This document shows, piece after piece, positions 1-6,397 of a stretch of 14,867 nt of DNA. The notes below the pieces were generated by a model, which was not told the DNA's origin, did no database searches, and saw only the letters and a list, made by a program, of their open reading frames with translations. The stretch is from assembly GCA_964560145.1 (NCBI GenBank), contig CAZLKS010000017.1, positions 1-14,867 of the forward strand. The letters run 5' to 3'. How positions within the stretch are numbered: position 1 is the first letter of the stretch; each line of letters begins with the position of its first letter. Position numbers and translations under genes: made by a program. Source of the stretch: JAHFLF01 sp964560145 (GTDB taxonomy: Bacteria; Patescibacteriota; Minisyncoccia; UBA6257; 1-14-0-10-44-23).

Positions 1-1
1 G

Positions 2-241
2 CGGTTGGCGATAATTGAAGAGCGGAACGCTCGAGTGGAGGTTGATAAAGCCCGGGAGACGAGTTTTACTCGTCGTGCACTTTTAGTTTTGTTTACCTAC
101 CTCGCCATTGGGATTTATCTGTGGGCGATTGGTGTTAATAAGCCGTGGCTGAATGCGATCGTGCCGGCAGTGGGATTTATGCTTTCGACGCTAACTTTAC
201 CTATTTTTAAAAAAGTGTGGCTTCGTATGTGTAAAAAATAA
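2..241 (+). CDS. Small two-helix membrane protein, 5' end cut by the window
   Basis: The reading frame is open to the left edge, so the true start may lie outside the window; the first possible internal start is TTG at position 5, giving about 78 residues. The visible protein has a charged N-terminal stretch (residues 1-24), then two hydrophobic segments at about residues 25-44 and 49-68 separated by a short NKPW turn, and ends in a basic tail (KKVWLRMCKK). This looks like a two-pass inner-membrane protein. No family is recognised and no catalytic motif is visible. The next gene starts 1 nt after the stop, so the two are probably co-transcribed. That it is a real gene is supported by the tight spacing and membrane pattern; function is unknown. 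Confidence 0.55.
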   Translation, partial: RLAIIEERNARVEVDKARETSFTRRALLVLFTYLAIGIYLWAIGVNKPWLNAIVPAVGFMLSTLTLPIFKKVWLRMCKK

Positions 242-242
242 T

Positions 243-503
243 ATGGCAAAAGAAATTGCGCTTTCGCAGGAAGCACAGAGTCTTAGAAAGGGGGTCTATG
301 GGCACTTTAAGGGTGACGAAATACTAGTTGTTGGTATTGCACTACACAGTGAAACGCAGGAAGAGATGGTGGTGTATCGACATGTAACTGGCGAGCGAGC
401 GGGCGAGCCATATTTTTGGGTGCGGCCAGTCGCGATGTTTCTAGAAAATGTAGATAAACCCGACTACAAAGGGCCACGATTCCGATTTTTGCGGGAAGCA
501 TAG
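243..503 (+). CDS. DUF1653 family protein
   Basis: An 86-residue soluble protein. After a short N-terminal lead it follows the DUF1653 pattern: GVYGHFKGDEILVVGIA (residues 17-33), a HSETQEEMVVYRH segment, and PYFWVRPVAMFLENV near residues 56-70, then a PRFRFL end. DUF1653 proteins are small single-domain bacterial proteins of about 70-90 residues with no established biochemical role, so length and motif agree with the family. There is no Shine-Dalgarno sequence; the start is 1 nt after the preceding stop. An AT-rich stretch (TAAAAA at 232-237) lies 5 nt before the ATG and could be a weak -10 box. The family call is firm; its function is not known. Confidence 0.85.
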   Translation: MAKEIALSQEAQSLRKGVYGHFKGDEILVVGIALHSETQEEMVVYRHVTGERAGEPYFWVRPVAMFLENVDKPDYKGPRFRFLREA

Positions 504-510
504 AATAAGA

Positions 511-519
511 TGGTATGCT
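511..519 (+). promoter_or_regulatory. Extended -10 box for the TspO gene
   Basis: TGGTATGCT combines a TGn extension with a TATGCT hexamer at 514-519. It lies 8 nt before the ATG at 528, so transcription would begin at or next to that ATG, giving a leaderless or near-leaderless mRNA. There is no clear -35 box, as is common with extended -10 promoters. This placement argues for the start at 528 over the in-frame ATG at 510, which lies upstream of the box. Confidence 0.5.
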
Positions 520-527
520 TAGAGTAT

Positions 528-932
528 ATGGATACTCAAGTATACGGTTGGTATCAGACACTGATTAAGCCATCGTGGTCACCGCCGTCCTGGATTTTTG
601 GTCCGGTGTGGACGTTCCTGTACGTCCTCATCGCTATTTCATTTGGCAAGGTCTTCATGATAGGGTGGCAGAAACAAATTCCGTTTATCGTAGTCCTGCC
701 GTTTATTCTCAACCTTATTTTTAACCTTGCCTTTTCGCCGATTCAATTTACTCTTCAGAGTAATCTACTTGCCGCGATTGATATTCTGTTGGTGCTCGGA
801 ACGCTTGTCTGGGCGATGATAGTAATCTATCCATATGCACCTTGGATTACGTATATCCAAATACCGTACGTACTCTGGGTAAGTTTTGCTACTATACTGC
901 AGCTTACTATTACTAATTTAAATTGGCGCTAA
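528..932 (+). CDS. tspO: TspO/MBR family tryptophan-rich sensory protein
   Basis: A 134-residue integral membrane protein with about five hydrophobic helices. The N-terminal signature WYQTLIKPSWSPPSWIFGPVW (residues 8-28) is the hallmark of TspO/MBR proteins, and the C-terminal PYVLWVSFATILQLTI stretch matches the end of the family. TspO proteins bind porphyrins and cholesterol-like ligands and are linked to tetrapyrrole and stress signalling; the role in a CPR cell, which usually lacks haem synthesis, is unclear. It is shorter than typical homologues (150-170 residues), and the tryptophan usually found after the conserved Asn of helix 3 is replaced (NLAFSPIQF). An upstream in-frame ATG at 510 would add six residues that do not resemble the family, so the start at 528 is preferred. 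The next gene starts 1 nt after the stop. Confidence 0.9.
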   Translation: MDTQVYGWYQTLIKPSWSPPSWIFGPVWTFLYVLIAISFGKVFMIGWQKQIPFIVVLPFILNLIFNLAFSPIQFTLQSNLLAAIDILLVLGTLVWAMIVIYPYAPWITYIQIPYVLWVSFATILQLTITNLNWR

Positions 933-933
933 T

Positions 934-1392
934 ATGTCGCTAGACTTTATCGGGCTTTTTCTTGTCATCGCAGGATTTGTCATTGGACTTGGTGCGGTAA
1001 CGGTGATTGATTTGCACGGCTTCTTGGGTCGTAAATCCGCCTACTGGACCGAAGCGACTACGCGGGCTCACAAGGTCACCAAGCCGCTGATTTGGATTGG
1101 TATGACGCTTGCAACCGTTGGCGGCTTTGTTTTTTATCGTGAGGCCGGCCTGAATCAGGTCACCGCCACTCATCTCGCGTCAATGCTGGTTATGATTCTT
1201 AATGGTGTATTTTTATCTTTCGTCGTCAGTCCTTTTTTGCTGCAACGAGAGAAAGAGGGACGTAGTAGCGAGCTTTTGCCGGCGAACGTGCAGGTTCAGA
1301 TAACAATCGCATTTATTATTTCGTTTATCTGCTGGTGGGGGAATGTGCTGCTTTTTGTTTCCGTCCTCGCTGGAAAACGTATGCTACTTTAG
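934..1392 (+). CDS. Four-helix membrane protein with conserved-looking histidines
   Basis: A 152-residue protein with four predicted transmembrane helices (about residues 5-27, 50-68, 80-102 and 121-146). Two histidines sit close to membrane boundaries: VIDLHGFLGRKSAYW after helix 1 and RAHKVTKPLIWIG before helix 2. I do not recognise a named family. The pattern of helical bundle plus membrane-edge His could suit a haem- or metal-binding membrane protein, but this is inference only. It begins 1 nt after the tspO stop with no Shine-Dalgarno sequence, so the two are probably one transcript; a functional link with the porphyrin-binding TspO is possible but unproven. Confidence 0.75.
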   Translation: MSLDFIGLFLVIAGFVIGLGAVTVIDLHGFLGRKSAYWTEATTRAHKVTKPLIWIGMTLATVGGFVFYREAGLNQVTATHLASMLVMILNGVFLSFVVSPFLLQREKEGRSSELLPANVQVQITIAFIISFICWWGNVLLFVSVLAGKRMLL

Positions 1393-1416
1393 CGATCAGC
1401 ACTTTACACGATTTGC

Positions 1417-1827
1417 ATGACTATTTTCGAGCGAGTTAGAAAATTAAATTTTCCTCTGGGACAATATGTTGTCGTTGGTGGTTCTATGGAGGCACATGGG
1501 CTCCGTGCTGCTAAGGATATCGACGTCGTTGCTACGCCTACGCTTATTAAGAAGCTACTAGCGGAGGGATGGAAGGATGCTGGCTGCTTCAGTTGTCCTG
1601 GGTGTGGTCGTCTTTACTTAGAGAAAGATGACGTTGATGTGCTTTCTGATTTTTCACGCGGCGATAAGTATCGCACAGATACTGAATCTCTTATTGCTAA
1701 CGCCGACATTATCGAAGGTCTGCCTTTCGTGAAACTTGAAGAGCTTGCAAAATGGAAACGTGCAGCAGCCCGACCAAAAGATCTTGTCGATGTTGAATCG
1801 ATTGAGAACTATCTTAATCACGAATAG
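1417..1827 (+). CDS. Nucleotidyltransferase-fold protein with a CxxCxxC insert
   Basis: A 136-residue protein. VVVGGSMEAHGLRAAKDIDVV (residues 18-38) fits the nucleotidyltransferase (Pol beta superfamily) core: GGS at 21-23 followed by DxD at D34/D36. A further acidic strand DDVDVL (residues 71-76) could supply the third acid. The C-terminal segment FVKLEELAKWKRAAARPKD followed by LVDVESIENYL is typical of stand-alone or AbiEii-like nucleotidyltransferases, where this helix follows the catalytic sheet. Between the two acidic strands lie C57, C60 and C63 (CFSCPGCG), a possible metal site not usual in this superfamily. Substrate is unknown; it could be a toxin-like or tRNA-directed enzyme, but no partner antitoxin gene is adjacent. 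It ends 13 nt before the next gene. Confidence 0.7.
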   Translation: MTIFERVRKLNFPLGQYVVVGGSMEAHGLRAAKDIDVVATPTLIKKLLAEGWKDAGCFSCPGCGRLYLEKDDVDVLSDFSRGDKYRTDTESLIANADIIEGLPFVKLEELAKWKRAAARPKDLVDVESIENYLNHE

Positions 1828-1840
1828 ATTTGCATAGCGT

Positions 1841-2614
1841 ATGAAAGTCATCAGTCTTAATCTCTGGATTGGAAAGAAGCATCCGGAGATTCTCTCTTTC
1901 GTTAAGCAGCATACAGATGTCGATGTTTTTTGTTTTCAGGAGGTGATTTCTGGGGGTCATCCTGGTGTTGTGCTACCGAAGGGTGCACATGCTCGGCTTT
2001 TTGAGGAGATTGCTTCGACTTTATCCGGGCATGTCGGGTTTTTCGCTGCGGCACTGAGTCATGCTGATTTTGTGAAGCAGCTTCAATCAGGTGGCGCTCA
2101 TGGTGGACAGGCGATATTTGTTCGCAAGGACCTTTCTGTTCTTGAAACGGGCAACTTTTTGCTCTACGAAGATAAGCTATTTGATGGTCCTGTGCCTGGC
2201 GGCATTACTGGCAACTTTGATTATGTAATCATTGAAAAGAACGGCGAGCGATATGTTATCGGTAACATTCATGGGTTGTGGCAGTATCACAAGGATGATA
2301 CGCCGGAGCGTCTTGAGCAGTCTGGGCGTCTGCTCGACTTCTTCCGTCGGTATTCTGGCAAGAGAATTCTGTGTGGTGACTTTAATTTGCGTCCAACTAC
2401 CCAGAGTATCGCACTGCTTGGTGCAGAGATGGAAAATTTGATTGCTAAATATCGGATTACTAATACGCGTAACGCTGAGTACAAAGATATGGAGCTGTAC
2501 AAGGACTACATTGCCGATTATGTATTTGTATCTCCAGAGATTAAGGTCAGTGATTTTAAGGTTCTGCCCGATGTTGTTTCCGACCATGCAGTACTTATGT
2601 TAGAGTGTGAATAA
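1841..2614 (+). CDS. Endonuclease/exonuclease/phosphatase (EEP) family protein
   Basis: A 257-residue protein with the whole EEP catalytic set in order: N7 in ISLNLW, E34 in CFQEV, H144 in GNIHG, D180 and N182 in GDFNLRP, an ADYVFVSP strand, and the D248-H249 pair in VSDHAVL. These residues form the Mg2+-dependent phosphodiesterase site shared by DNase I-like nucleases, exonuclease III and sphingomyelinase/inositol phosphatases. No signal peptide or membrane segment is visible, so it should be cytoplasmic. The motif set proves the fold and activity class but not whether the substrate is DNA, RNA or a small phosphodiester. It overlaps or nearly abuts the following nucleotide pyrophosphatase gene (stop 2614, next ATG 2619), suggesting a joint transcript. 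Confidence 0.85.
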   Translation: MKVISLNLWIGKKHPEILSFVKQHTDVDVFCFQEVISGGHPGVVLPKGAHARLFEEIASTLSGHVGFFAAALSHADFVKQLQSGGAHGGQAIFVRKDLSVLETGNFLLYEDKLFDGPVPGGITGNFDYVIIEKNGERYVIGNIHGLWQYHKDDTPERLEQSGRLLDFFRRYSGKRILCGDFNLRPTTQSIALLGAEMENLIAKYRITNTRNAEYKDMELYKDYIADYVFVSPEIKVSDFKVLPDVVSDHAVLMLECE

Positions 2615-2618
2615 TTAC

Positions 2619-3149
2619 ATGGAGAAAATTACCTTTGTCACCGGAAACGAGAATAAGGCACGTGAAGCCTCTTTGGCCCTTGGTACAGATTTGGTGTGGG
2701 TTAAGCTCGAGCTCGATGAACTGCAGTCTATGGATTTGCGAACCATTGTCGAACATAAAGCACGGCAAGCTTACGAGAGTCTTAAGAAACCGGTCATCGT
2801 TGAAGACGTTTCGCTGGAGATAAAAAAGTGGAACGGCTTTCCTGGGCCATTCATTAAATGGCTGCATGAGCGAATGGGGTATGACGAACTCTGTAAAATA
2901 CTCGGGGAAGATAGGCGAGCAGATTGGCGAGTGATGTATGGCTACTGTGACGGCGAACGGAGTATGGTAGCGGAGGCCTGCGTGAGCGGCAGTATCGCTG
3001 AAAAGCCGCGTGTGGGAGGCTGGGGCTTTGATGTGATTTTTATTCCTGACGGAACAGAAAAGACGCTCGGTGAACTTGGCCCTGAAGATAAGCAGCCGTT
3101 TTCTGCGCGAGCAAAAGCGCTTCGAAAAATGAAGGATTTGTTGATGTAG
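2619..3149 (+). CDS. Non-canonical purine NTP pyrophosphatase, HAM1/ITPA type
   Basis: A 176-residue member of the HAM1/RdgB/ITPA family, which hydrolyses ITP, dITP and XTP to monophosphates and so keeps deaminated purines out of nucleic acids. Seen in the sequence: the N-terminal TGNENK loop (residues 8-13), the acidic VEDVSLEI motif, a NGFPGPFIKWL stretch closer to the eukaryote/archaea ITPA form than to bacterial RdgB, and GWGFDVIFIPDG. The usual SHR base-binding motif near the C-terminus is here FSARAKAL (S162-A163-R164), so the histidine is missing. The ATG at 2619 is chosen because the family begins almost at this point; a GTG at 2607 would overlap the preceding gene and add four unconserved residues. 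Confidence 0.88.
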   Translation: MEKITFVTGNENKAREASLALGTDLVWVKLELDELQSMDLRTIVEHKARQAYESLKKPVIVEDVSLEIKKWNGFPGPFIKWLHERMGYDELCKILGEDRRADWRVMYGYCDGERSMVAEACVSGSIAEKPRVGGWGFDVIFIPDGTEKTLGELGPEDKQPFSARAKALRKMKDLLM

Positions 3150-3166
3150 TGGGGATGTAGTATTCT
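3138..3166 (+). promoter_or_regulatory. Putative promoter (TTGTTG - 17 bp - TATTCT)
   Basis: A -35-like TTGTTG at 3138-3143 and a -10-like TATTCT at 3161-3166 have the optimal 17-bp spacing. The hexamer ends 6 nt before the ATG at 3173, so a transcript from it would start at or within 1 nt of that ATG. The promoter overlaps the end of the pyrophosphatase gene. Confidence 0.45.
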
Positions 3167-3172
3167 GAAGCC

Positions 3173-3223
3173 ATGGAACAATCCCATATGAGCGGGGAGG
3201 TTTTGAAAAGGAACATGTTTTAA
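3173..3223 (+). CDS. Possible 16-residue leader peptide or microprotein
   Basis: A short open frame of 16 codons plus stop, MEQSHMSGEVLKRNMF, starts exactly where a leaderless transcript from the promoter at 3138-3166 would begin and ends 14 nt before the next gene. No family is recognised, and a frame this short can occur by chance. The case for it rests only on promoter placement and on its filling the gap between two genes. It could equally be a 5' untranslated leader for the gene at 3238. Confidence 0.25.
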   Translation: MEQSHMSGEVLKRNMF

Positions 3224-3237
3224 CATCAGAATAAGGT

Positions 3238-3594
3238 ATGAAATACACAGGAACAATCATTGCGGAGAGCTTGTTATCGGATGCCGTTCTTAATTTTGTG
3301 GATATTACGGCGAAAGAGTCAGCTGAGTTAACTGATCCGACCGCTGACCAGCCTAAGTCGGTGACGGTGATTTCATTTGAAGTAGGTGATGATATGGCCG
3401 CGGCGGTGGCTGATGAAATCAGTCGCACTATGTTAGCAGGGAGCTGGTATGCTGACATCTCTCATGAGTATGAGCGGATTATTATTTTCCGTAATAAGGT
3501 AGTTCGATTTGCCCCAAAGGAGACGGAGAAGCGCCAAAAAGCTTTTGACTACGCCAAATCGCTTGGCATTCCGGAAAGTCAGATTGATTTTTGA
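3238..3594 (+). CDS. Conserved hypothetical protein (archaea/CPR orphan family)
   Basis: A 118-residue soluble protein. It opens with MKYTGTIIAESLLSDAVLN, has a central SWYADISHEYERIIIFRNKVV motif and ends with a SLGIPESQIDF tail. I recall the same order of motifs (MKYTGTIIEESL, HSWYADF, YIIFRNKVF, LGIPEYQVDF) in a family of uncharacterised proteins in archaea and CPR bacteria; this is from memory and was not searched. No catalytic motif, signal peptide or membrane segment is visible. It precedes the riboflavin genes by 40 nt, but a repeat-rich spacer separates them, so co-function is not assured. Its stop is TGA, which supports the standard code. Confidence 0.75.
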   Translation: MKYTGTIIAESLLSDAVLNFVDITAKESAELTDPTADQPKSVTVISFEVGDDMAAAVADEISRTMLAGSWYADISHEYERIIIFRNKVVRFAPKETEKRQKAFDYAKSLGIPESQIDF

Positions 3595-3596
3595 GT

Positions 3597-3634
3597 TCGC
3601 TACGAAATACGAAAAATACGAAAGTACGAACAAT
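3597..3634 (+). repeat. TACGAA short-period repeat before riboflavin synthase
   Basis: Four copies of TACGAA begin at 3601, 3608, 3617 and 3625 (spacings 7, 9 and 8), filling the whole gap between the orphan gene and the riboflavin synthase start. A 15-bp stretch, GCTACGAAATACGAA at 3599-3613, occurs again as its exact reverse complement at 13932-13946 before atpF. A GTTCG...CGAAC pair (3595-3599, 3627-3631) closes the block. Confidence 0.7.
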
Positions 3635-4216
3635 ATGTTCACGGGCATTGTGCGGGCAATTGGCGAGGTGCGTGCATCCGAAATGAAAAACGGCTCTCTT
3701 GTTTTGACAATCTCGAAGCCTGCATCCTGGGACGTTAAACTTGGTGATTCTATTTGCACCAACGGAGTTTGTTTGACTGTTTCAGGTTTGGGTAGCGATT
3801 ACTATGAGCACGTCCTTATGCCCGAGACTCTTACAAAAACAACTTTTGGTCTAGTGGTACCTACGCGCGTTAATCTTGAGCAAGCCCTGCGTTTTGGTGA
3901 TGCGATGAATGGGCATATGGTGACTGGGCACGTTGATACGACGGGGAGTATTACTGAGATTGCATCATCGGGTGATTGTCGGCGTCTGACGGTCGCTTTT
4001 CCAGAATCATTTGCACATTTGGTGGTAATGAAGGGTTCTGTCGCTATCGATGGTGTGAGTTTGACGATCGCTGATATAAAGCCGGGGACGCTGCAGGTTG
4101 CCGTTATTCCTTATACGCTTCAGAACACGCTTCTCGGTAGCCTGCGAGTTGGTGACCCCGTAAACATTGAATTTGATATCTTGGGCAAGCATCTTGCTCG
4201 GATGGCAGAGAAGTAA
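3635..4216 (+). CDS. ribE: Riboflavin synthase, alpha chain
   Basis: A 193-residue protein that converts two 6,7-dimethyl-8-ribityllumazine molecules to riboflavin plus the pyrimidine precursor. It shows the two tandem lumazine-binding barrels: first MFTGIV at the N-terminus, NGVCLTV (residues 43-49) and GHMVTGHVD (93-101), then KGSVAIDGVSLTI (133-145). The usual IPHT motif of the second barrel is IPYT here (158-161). MFTGIV at the very start is invariant in the family, which fixes the ATG at 3635; the frame extends upstream only into the TACGAA repeat and preceding gene. Lumazine synthase follows 8-14 nt downstream, so the last two steps of the pathway are adjacent. The earlier enzymes RibA, RibB and RibD are not in this window. 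The symbol ribE follows the E. coli naming (ribC in some schemes). Confidence 0.95.
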   Translation: MFTGIVRAIGEVRASEMKNGSLVLTISKPASWDVKLGDSICTNGVCLTVSGLGSDYYEHVLMPETLTKTTFGLVVPTRVNLEQALRFGDAMNGHMVTGHVDTTGSITEIASSGDCRRLTVAFPESFAHLVVMKGSVAIDGVSLTIADIKPGTLQVAVIPYTLQNTLLGSLRVGDPVNIEFDILGKHLARMAEK

Positions 4217-4230
4217 TAAGGTGAATGTAT

Positions 4231-4701
4231 ATGCATAATGCACAACAGGGGAAGGATAATCTTTTTGATGCCTCAAAGTATCGCATTGGTATCGTCGTTG
4301 CGGAATTTAATAAAGACATTACCGAGCAGTTGCTCGCTTCTGCACTTCAAGAAGCAGAGCGTTTTCATATTCCAGCAAAGAATATTAAAGTCTTTCATGT
4401 CCCCGGGAGTGTTGAGATTCCGGTTATTTTGCGCGCACTTGCTAAGTCAAAGAAATACGACGGACTTGTTGCGCTCGGCGCCATTATTCGTGGCGAAACT
4501 GACCATTACGCGTATGTAGCAAATATCGTTTCGCAGGGCATATTAGAAGTTATGATGAGTATGGGTGTGCCGGTAGGATTCGGTGTTTTGACATGCGAAA
4601 ACATGGCACAGGCCACCGCCCGGATTGGTTCCGGTAAAGGTGCATTGGTTGCGGCACTGCAATCTGCCAAGATTATTCGTGATTTGAAAAATGCAAAGTA
4701 A
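4231..4701 (+). CDS. ribH: 6,7-dimethyl-8-ribityllumazine synthase
   Basis: A 156-residue enzyme that condenses 5-amino-6-ribitylaminouracil with dihydroxybutanone phosphate, usually as a pentamer or 60-mer shell. Visible motifs are AEFN (residues 24-27), VPGSVEIP (57-64), GAIIRGETDHY with the catalytic H92 (83-93), and GVLTCENMAQA, where Cys replaces the more common Val or Thr. An AAGGTG sequence at 4218-4223 lies 7 nt before the ATG at 4231 but only 1 nt before the ATG at 4225. This favours the start at 4231; the alternative adds two residues. It is one of the few genes here with a plausible Shine-Dalgarno site, in keeping with translation from within an operon. Its last 11 bp overlap the following phosphatase gene. 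Confidence 0.94.
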   Translation: MHNAQQGKDNLFDASKYRIGIVVAEFNKDITEQLLASALQEAERFHIPAKNIKVFHVPGSVEIPVILRALAKSKKYDGLVALGAIIRGETDHYAYVANIVSQGILEVMMSMGVPVGFGVLTCENMAQATARIGSGKGALVAALQSAKIIRDLKNAK

Positions 4702-5299
4702 GAAAATCATCGCTTTTGATTTCGATGGTGTTTTGATTAATACCATCGATATGTCTTTTAGCGTTAGTCAGAGAATGGATAAGGCTATGACGCGTGACCG
4801 CTATCTGCGTAACCACGAGGGTAATGTGTTCAAGATGTTTAATACGGCGAAGGATTCAGTCGTCGATTTTTTTACCGAGTATCAAAAAGGACTTCGGCAT
4901 CATGAAATCACTCCTGAACTCGTGCAGCTCATCCAAACTTTGGCAAAGCAGTATTCGCTCACTATTGTTTCATCGACCCCCTCGGCTATCATCACTGAGT
5001 ATCTATCACAAAAAAATCTTCGTAACTACTTTGGTTCAATTCTTGGTGGTGATGTTAGCCCTGACAAGGCTCAGAAGCTCCAGATGATTTGTTCTGAGTT
5101 TGGGTGCGGGCCCGATTCAATTATTTTCATTACTGACACACTCGGTGATATTAAGGAGGCAAATCGTGTTGATGTACCGACAATCGGCGTTACGTGGGGG
5201 ATTCATCCCGAAGCAACCCTGCGAAAGGGTCGCGTTGTTGCGATAGTTCATACCGTTCCGGAACTCGTGGCACAGATTGAGACACTGCGATATCATTAA
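4691..5299 (+). CDS. HAD-superfamily hydrolase, translationally coupled to ribH
   Basis: A 202-residue HAD phosphatase. Motif I is FDFDGVL with nucleophile D10 and acid/base D12; motif II is IVSSTP around S94-S95; the conserved lysine is K126 in SPDKAQKL; motif III is FITDTLGDIKEA with D149 and D153. A helical cap of about 60 residues lies between motifs I and II, as in phosphoglycolate-phosphatase-like enzymes. The start lies 11 bp inside ribH in another frame, implying translational coupling. The riboflavin pathway needs a HAD-type phosphatase to dephosphorylate the ribitylaminouracil phosphate, and FMN phosphatases are also HAD enzymes, so the location suggests one of these roles. That is inference from context: the motifs alone do not give the substrate. 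Confidence 0.87.
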   Translation: MQSKKIIAFDFDGVLINTIDMSFSVSQRMDKAMTRDRYLRNHEGNVFKMFNTAKDSVVDFFTEYQKGLRHHEITPELVQLIQTLAKQYSLTIVSSTPSAIITEYLSQKNLRNYFGSILGGDVSPDKAQKLQMICSEFGCGPDSIIFITDTLGDIKEANRVDVPTIGVTWGIHPEATLRKGRVVAIVHTVPELVAQIETLRYH

Positions 5300-5302
5300 G
5301 CC

Positions 5303-6379
5303 ATGACTGAAAAGGTTTCTTGGAAGTTCTTTCTGACACCACCAGAAGCAGTGCAAGCGATGTATGATGCCTGTAACGCCGCTCGCGTTAGTATTGATTT
5401 TGAGCAATACATTATTGAAGACAACGAGCAGGGTCGTTGGTTCATTGATGTATTGGCACAAAAAGCAGCGCAAGGCGTTAGGGTGCGTCTTTTGTGTGAC
5501 GCGAGTGGAAGTTCAAGCTTGCTCGGTTCCCCGACTCTCACAGCAGCGGAAAAGGCGGGAGTTCAAGTTCGTGTATTCAATCCCATTAAGCCGTGGTTGC
5601 CGCATAAGCTTCTAAGTTGGTTTTTACGTGATCATCGAAAGCTGGCGGTCATTGATGGAAAGATTGGCTTCATCGGCGGTGTAAACATTCGAATGTATGT
5701 GAATGATCGGCGGGACACGCATGTTCGTATCGAGGGGCCAGTTATCAAAGAGTTTCAAGCCGCCTTTAATCGAATCTGGGAGAAGACGGGAATCGGCAAG
5801 AGGATGTTTGCGTTTGATAGGCCACTTGTGCCAGGTGTTTTTACCTTACTTACTAATTCCCCATACATTCACCAGCGTTTTACCTATTGGGCATATGTCA
5901 GGCAAATACGTGCTGCGAAAAAGTACATCTACATTACGACGCCGTATTTTATTCCGGATTGGCGCATTTTCCGAGCACTTAAGGGCGCTGCTCGTCGCGG
6001 AGTTGATGTTCGTATTATCGTGCCGAATTCGCCTGACTGGAAAATTGTTCGTTTTGCCAATACTTCTTTTTATGCACGTGCACTTCGTGTCGGGATTCGT
6101 ATCATGGAGTTCGGTCCGCAATTTAATCATGCAAAGACGTGTGTTATCGACGATGCCTGGGCCTGTGTGGGGAGTAGCAATATGGACAGCTTAAGTCTTC
6201 TACTGAACTATGAGGCTGATTTGGCGGGCACGGATTCAAAGTTTGTTGCTGATTTGAAAAATATTTTTGAAGATGACTTGAAACAAAGTGCTGAGATATT
6301 TCGACGTGATTGGCGTCGGCGTCCTTTTTTGCATAAGCTGCTTGAACAGCTGCTGCGTCCACTGCATCGTTTTATTTAA
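5303..6379 (+). CDS. Phospholipase D family protein, cardiolipin-synthase-like
   Basis: A 358-residue protein with two HKD (HxKxxxxD) motifs: H111-R-K113...D118 (DHRKLAVID), followed by GFIGGVNI, and H276-A-K278...D283 (NHAKTCVID), followed by VGSSNMD. The pair forms the single active site of the PLD superfamily. The overall order (FEQYII near residue 33, HRKLAVIDG, GPVIKEFQAAFNRIWEK, then TPYFIPD before the second motif) is that of bacterial cardiolipin synthases, which join phosphatidyl groups to make cardiolipin. It lacks the N-terminal transmembrane pair of ClsA, resembling the shorter ClsB-like proteins, so it probably binds the membrane peripherally. The basic C-terminal region (RRDWRRRPF) may help. 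It starts 3 nt after the HAD gene and probably shares its transcript. Confidence 0.88.
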   Translation: MTEKVSWKFFLTPPEAVQAMYDACNAARVSIDFEQYIIEDNEQGRWFIDVLAQKAAQGVRVRLLCDASGSSSLLGSPTLTAAEKAGVQVRVFNPIKPWLPHKLLSWFLRDHRKLAVIDGKIGFIGGVNIRMYVNDRRDTHVRIEGPVIKEFQAAFNRIWEKTGIGKRMFAFDRPLVPGVFTLLTNSPYIHQRFTYWAYVRQIRAAKKYIYITTPYFIPDWRIFRALKGAARRGVDVRIIVPNSPDWKIVRFANTSFYARALRVGIRIMEFGPQFNHAKTCVIDDAWACVGSSNMDSLSLLLNYEADLAGTDSKFVADLKNIFEDDLKQSAEIFRRDWRRRPFLHKLLEQLLRPLHRFI

Positions 6380-6381
6380 GG

Positions 6382-6387
6382 TATACT
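6382..6387 (+). promoter_or_regulatory. -10 box (TATACT) before the malic enzyme gene
   Basis: TATACT matches the sigma-70 -10 consensus at five of six bases and ends 10 nt before the ATG at 6398. It starts just after the PLD stop codon. The predicted start of transcription is within about 4 nt of the ATG, leaving no room for a Shine-Dalgarno sequence. No clear -35 box is seen at the expected place. Confidence 0.45.
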
Positions 6388-6397
6388 TGAGATTCAT

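Noticed and set aside
2595..3458. Long minus-strand frame of 287 codons
   Set aside because: It lies opposite the pyrophosphatase and orphan genes, has no recognisable motif, and its composition is that of an antisense shadow.
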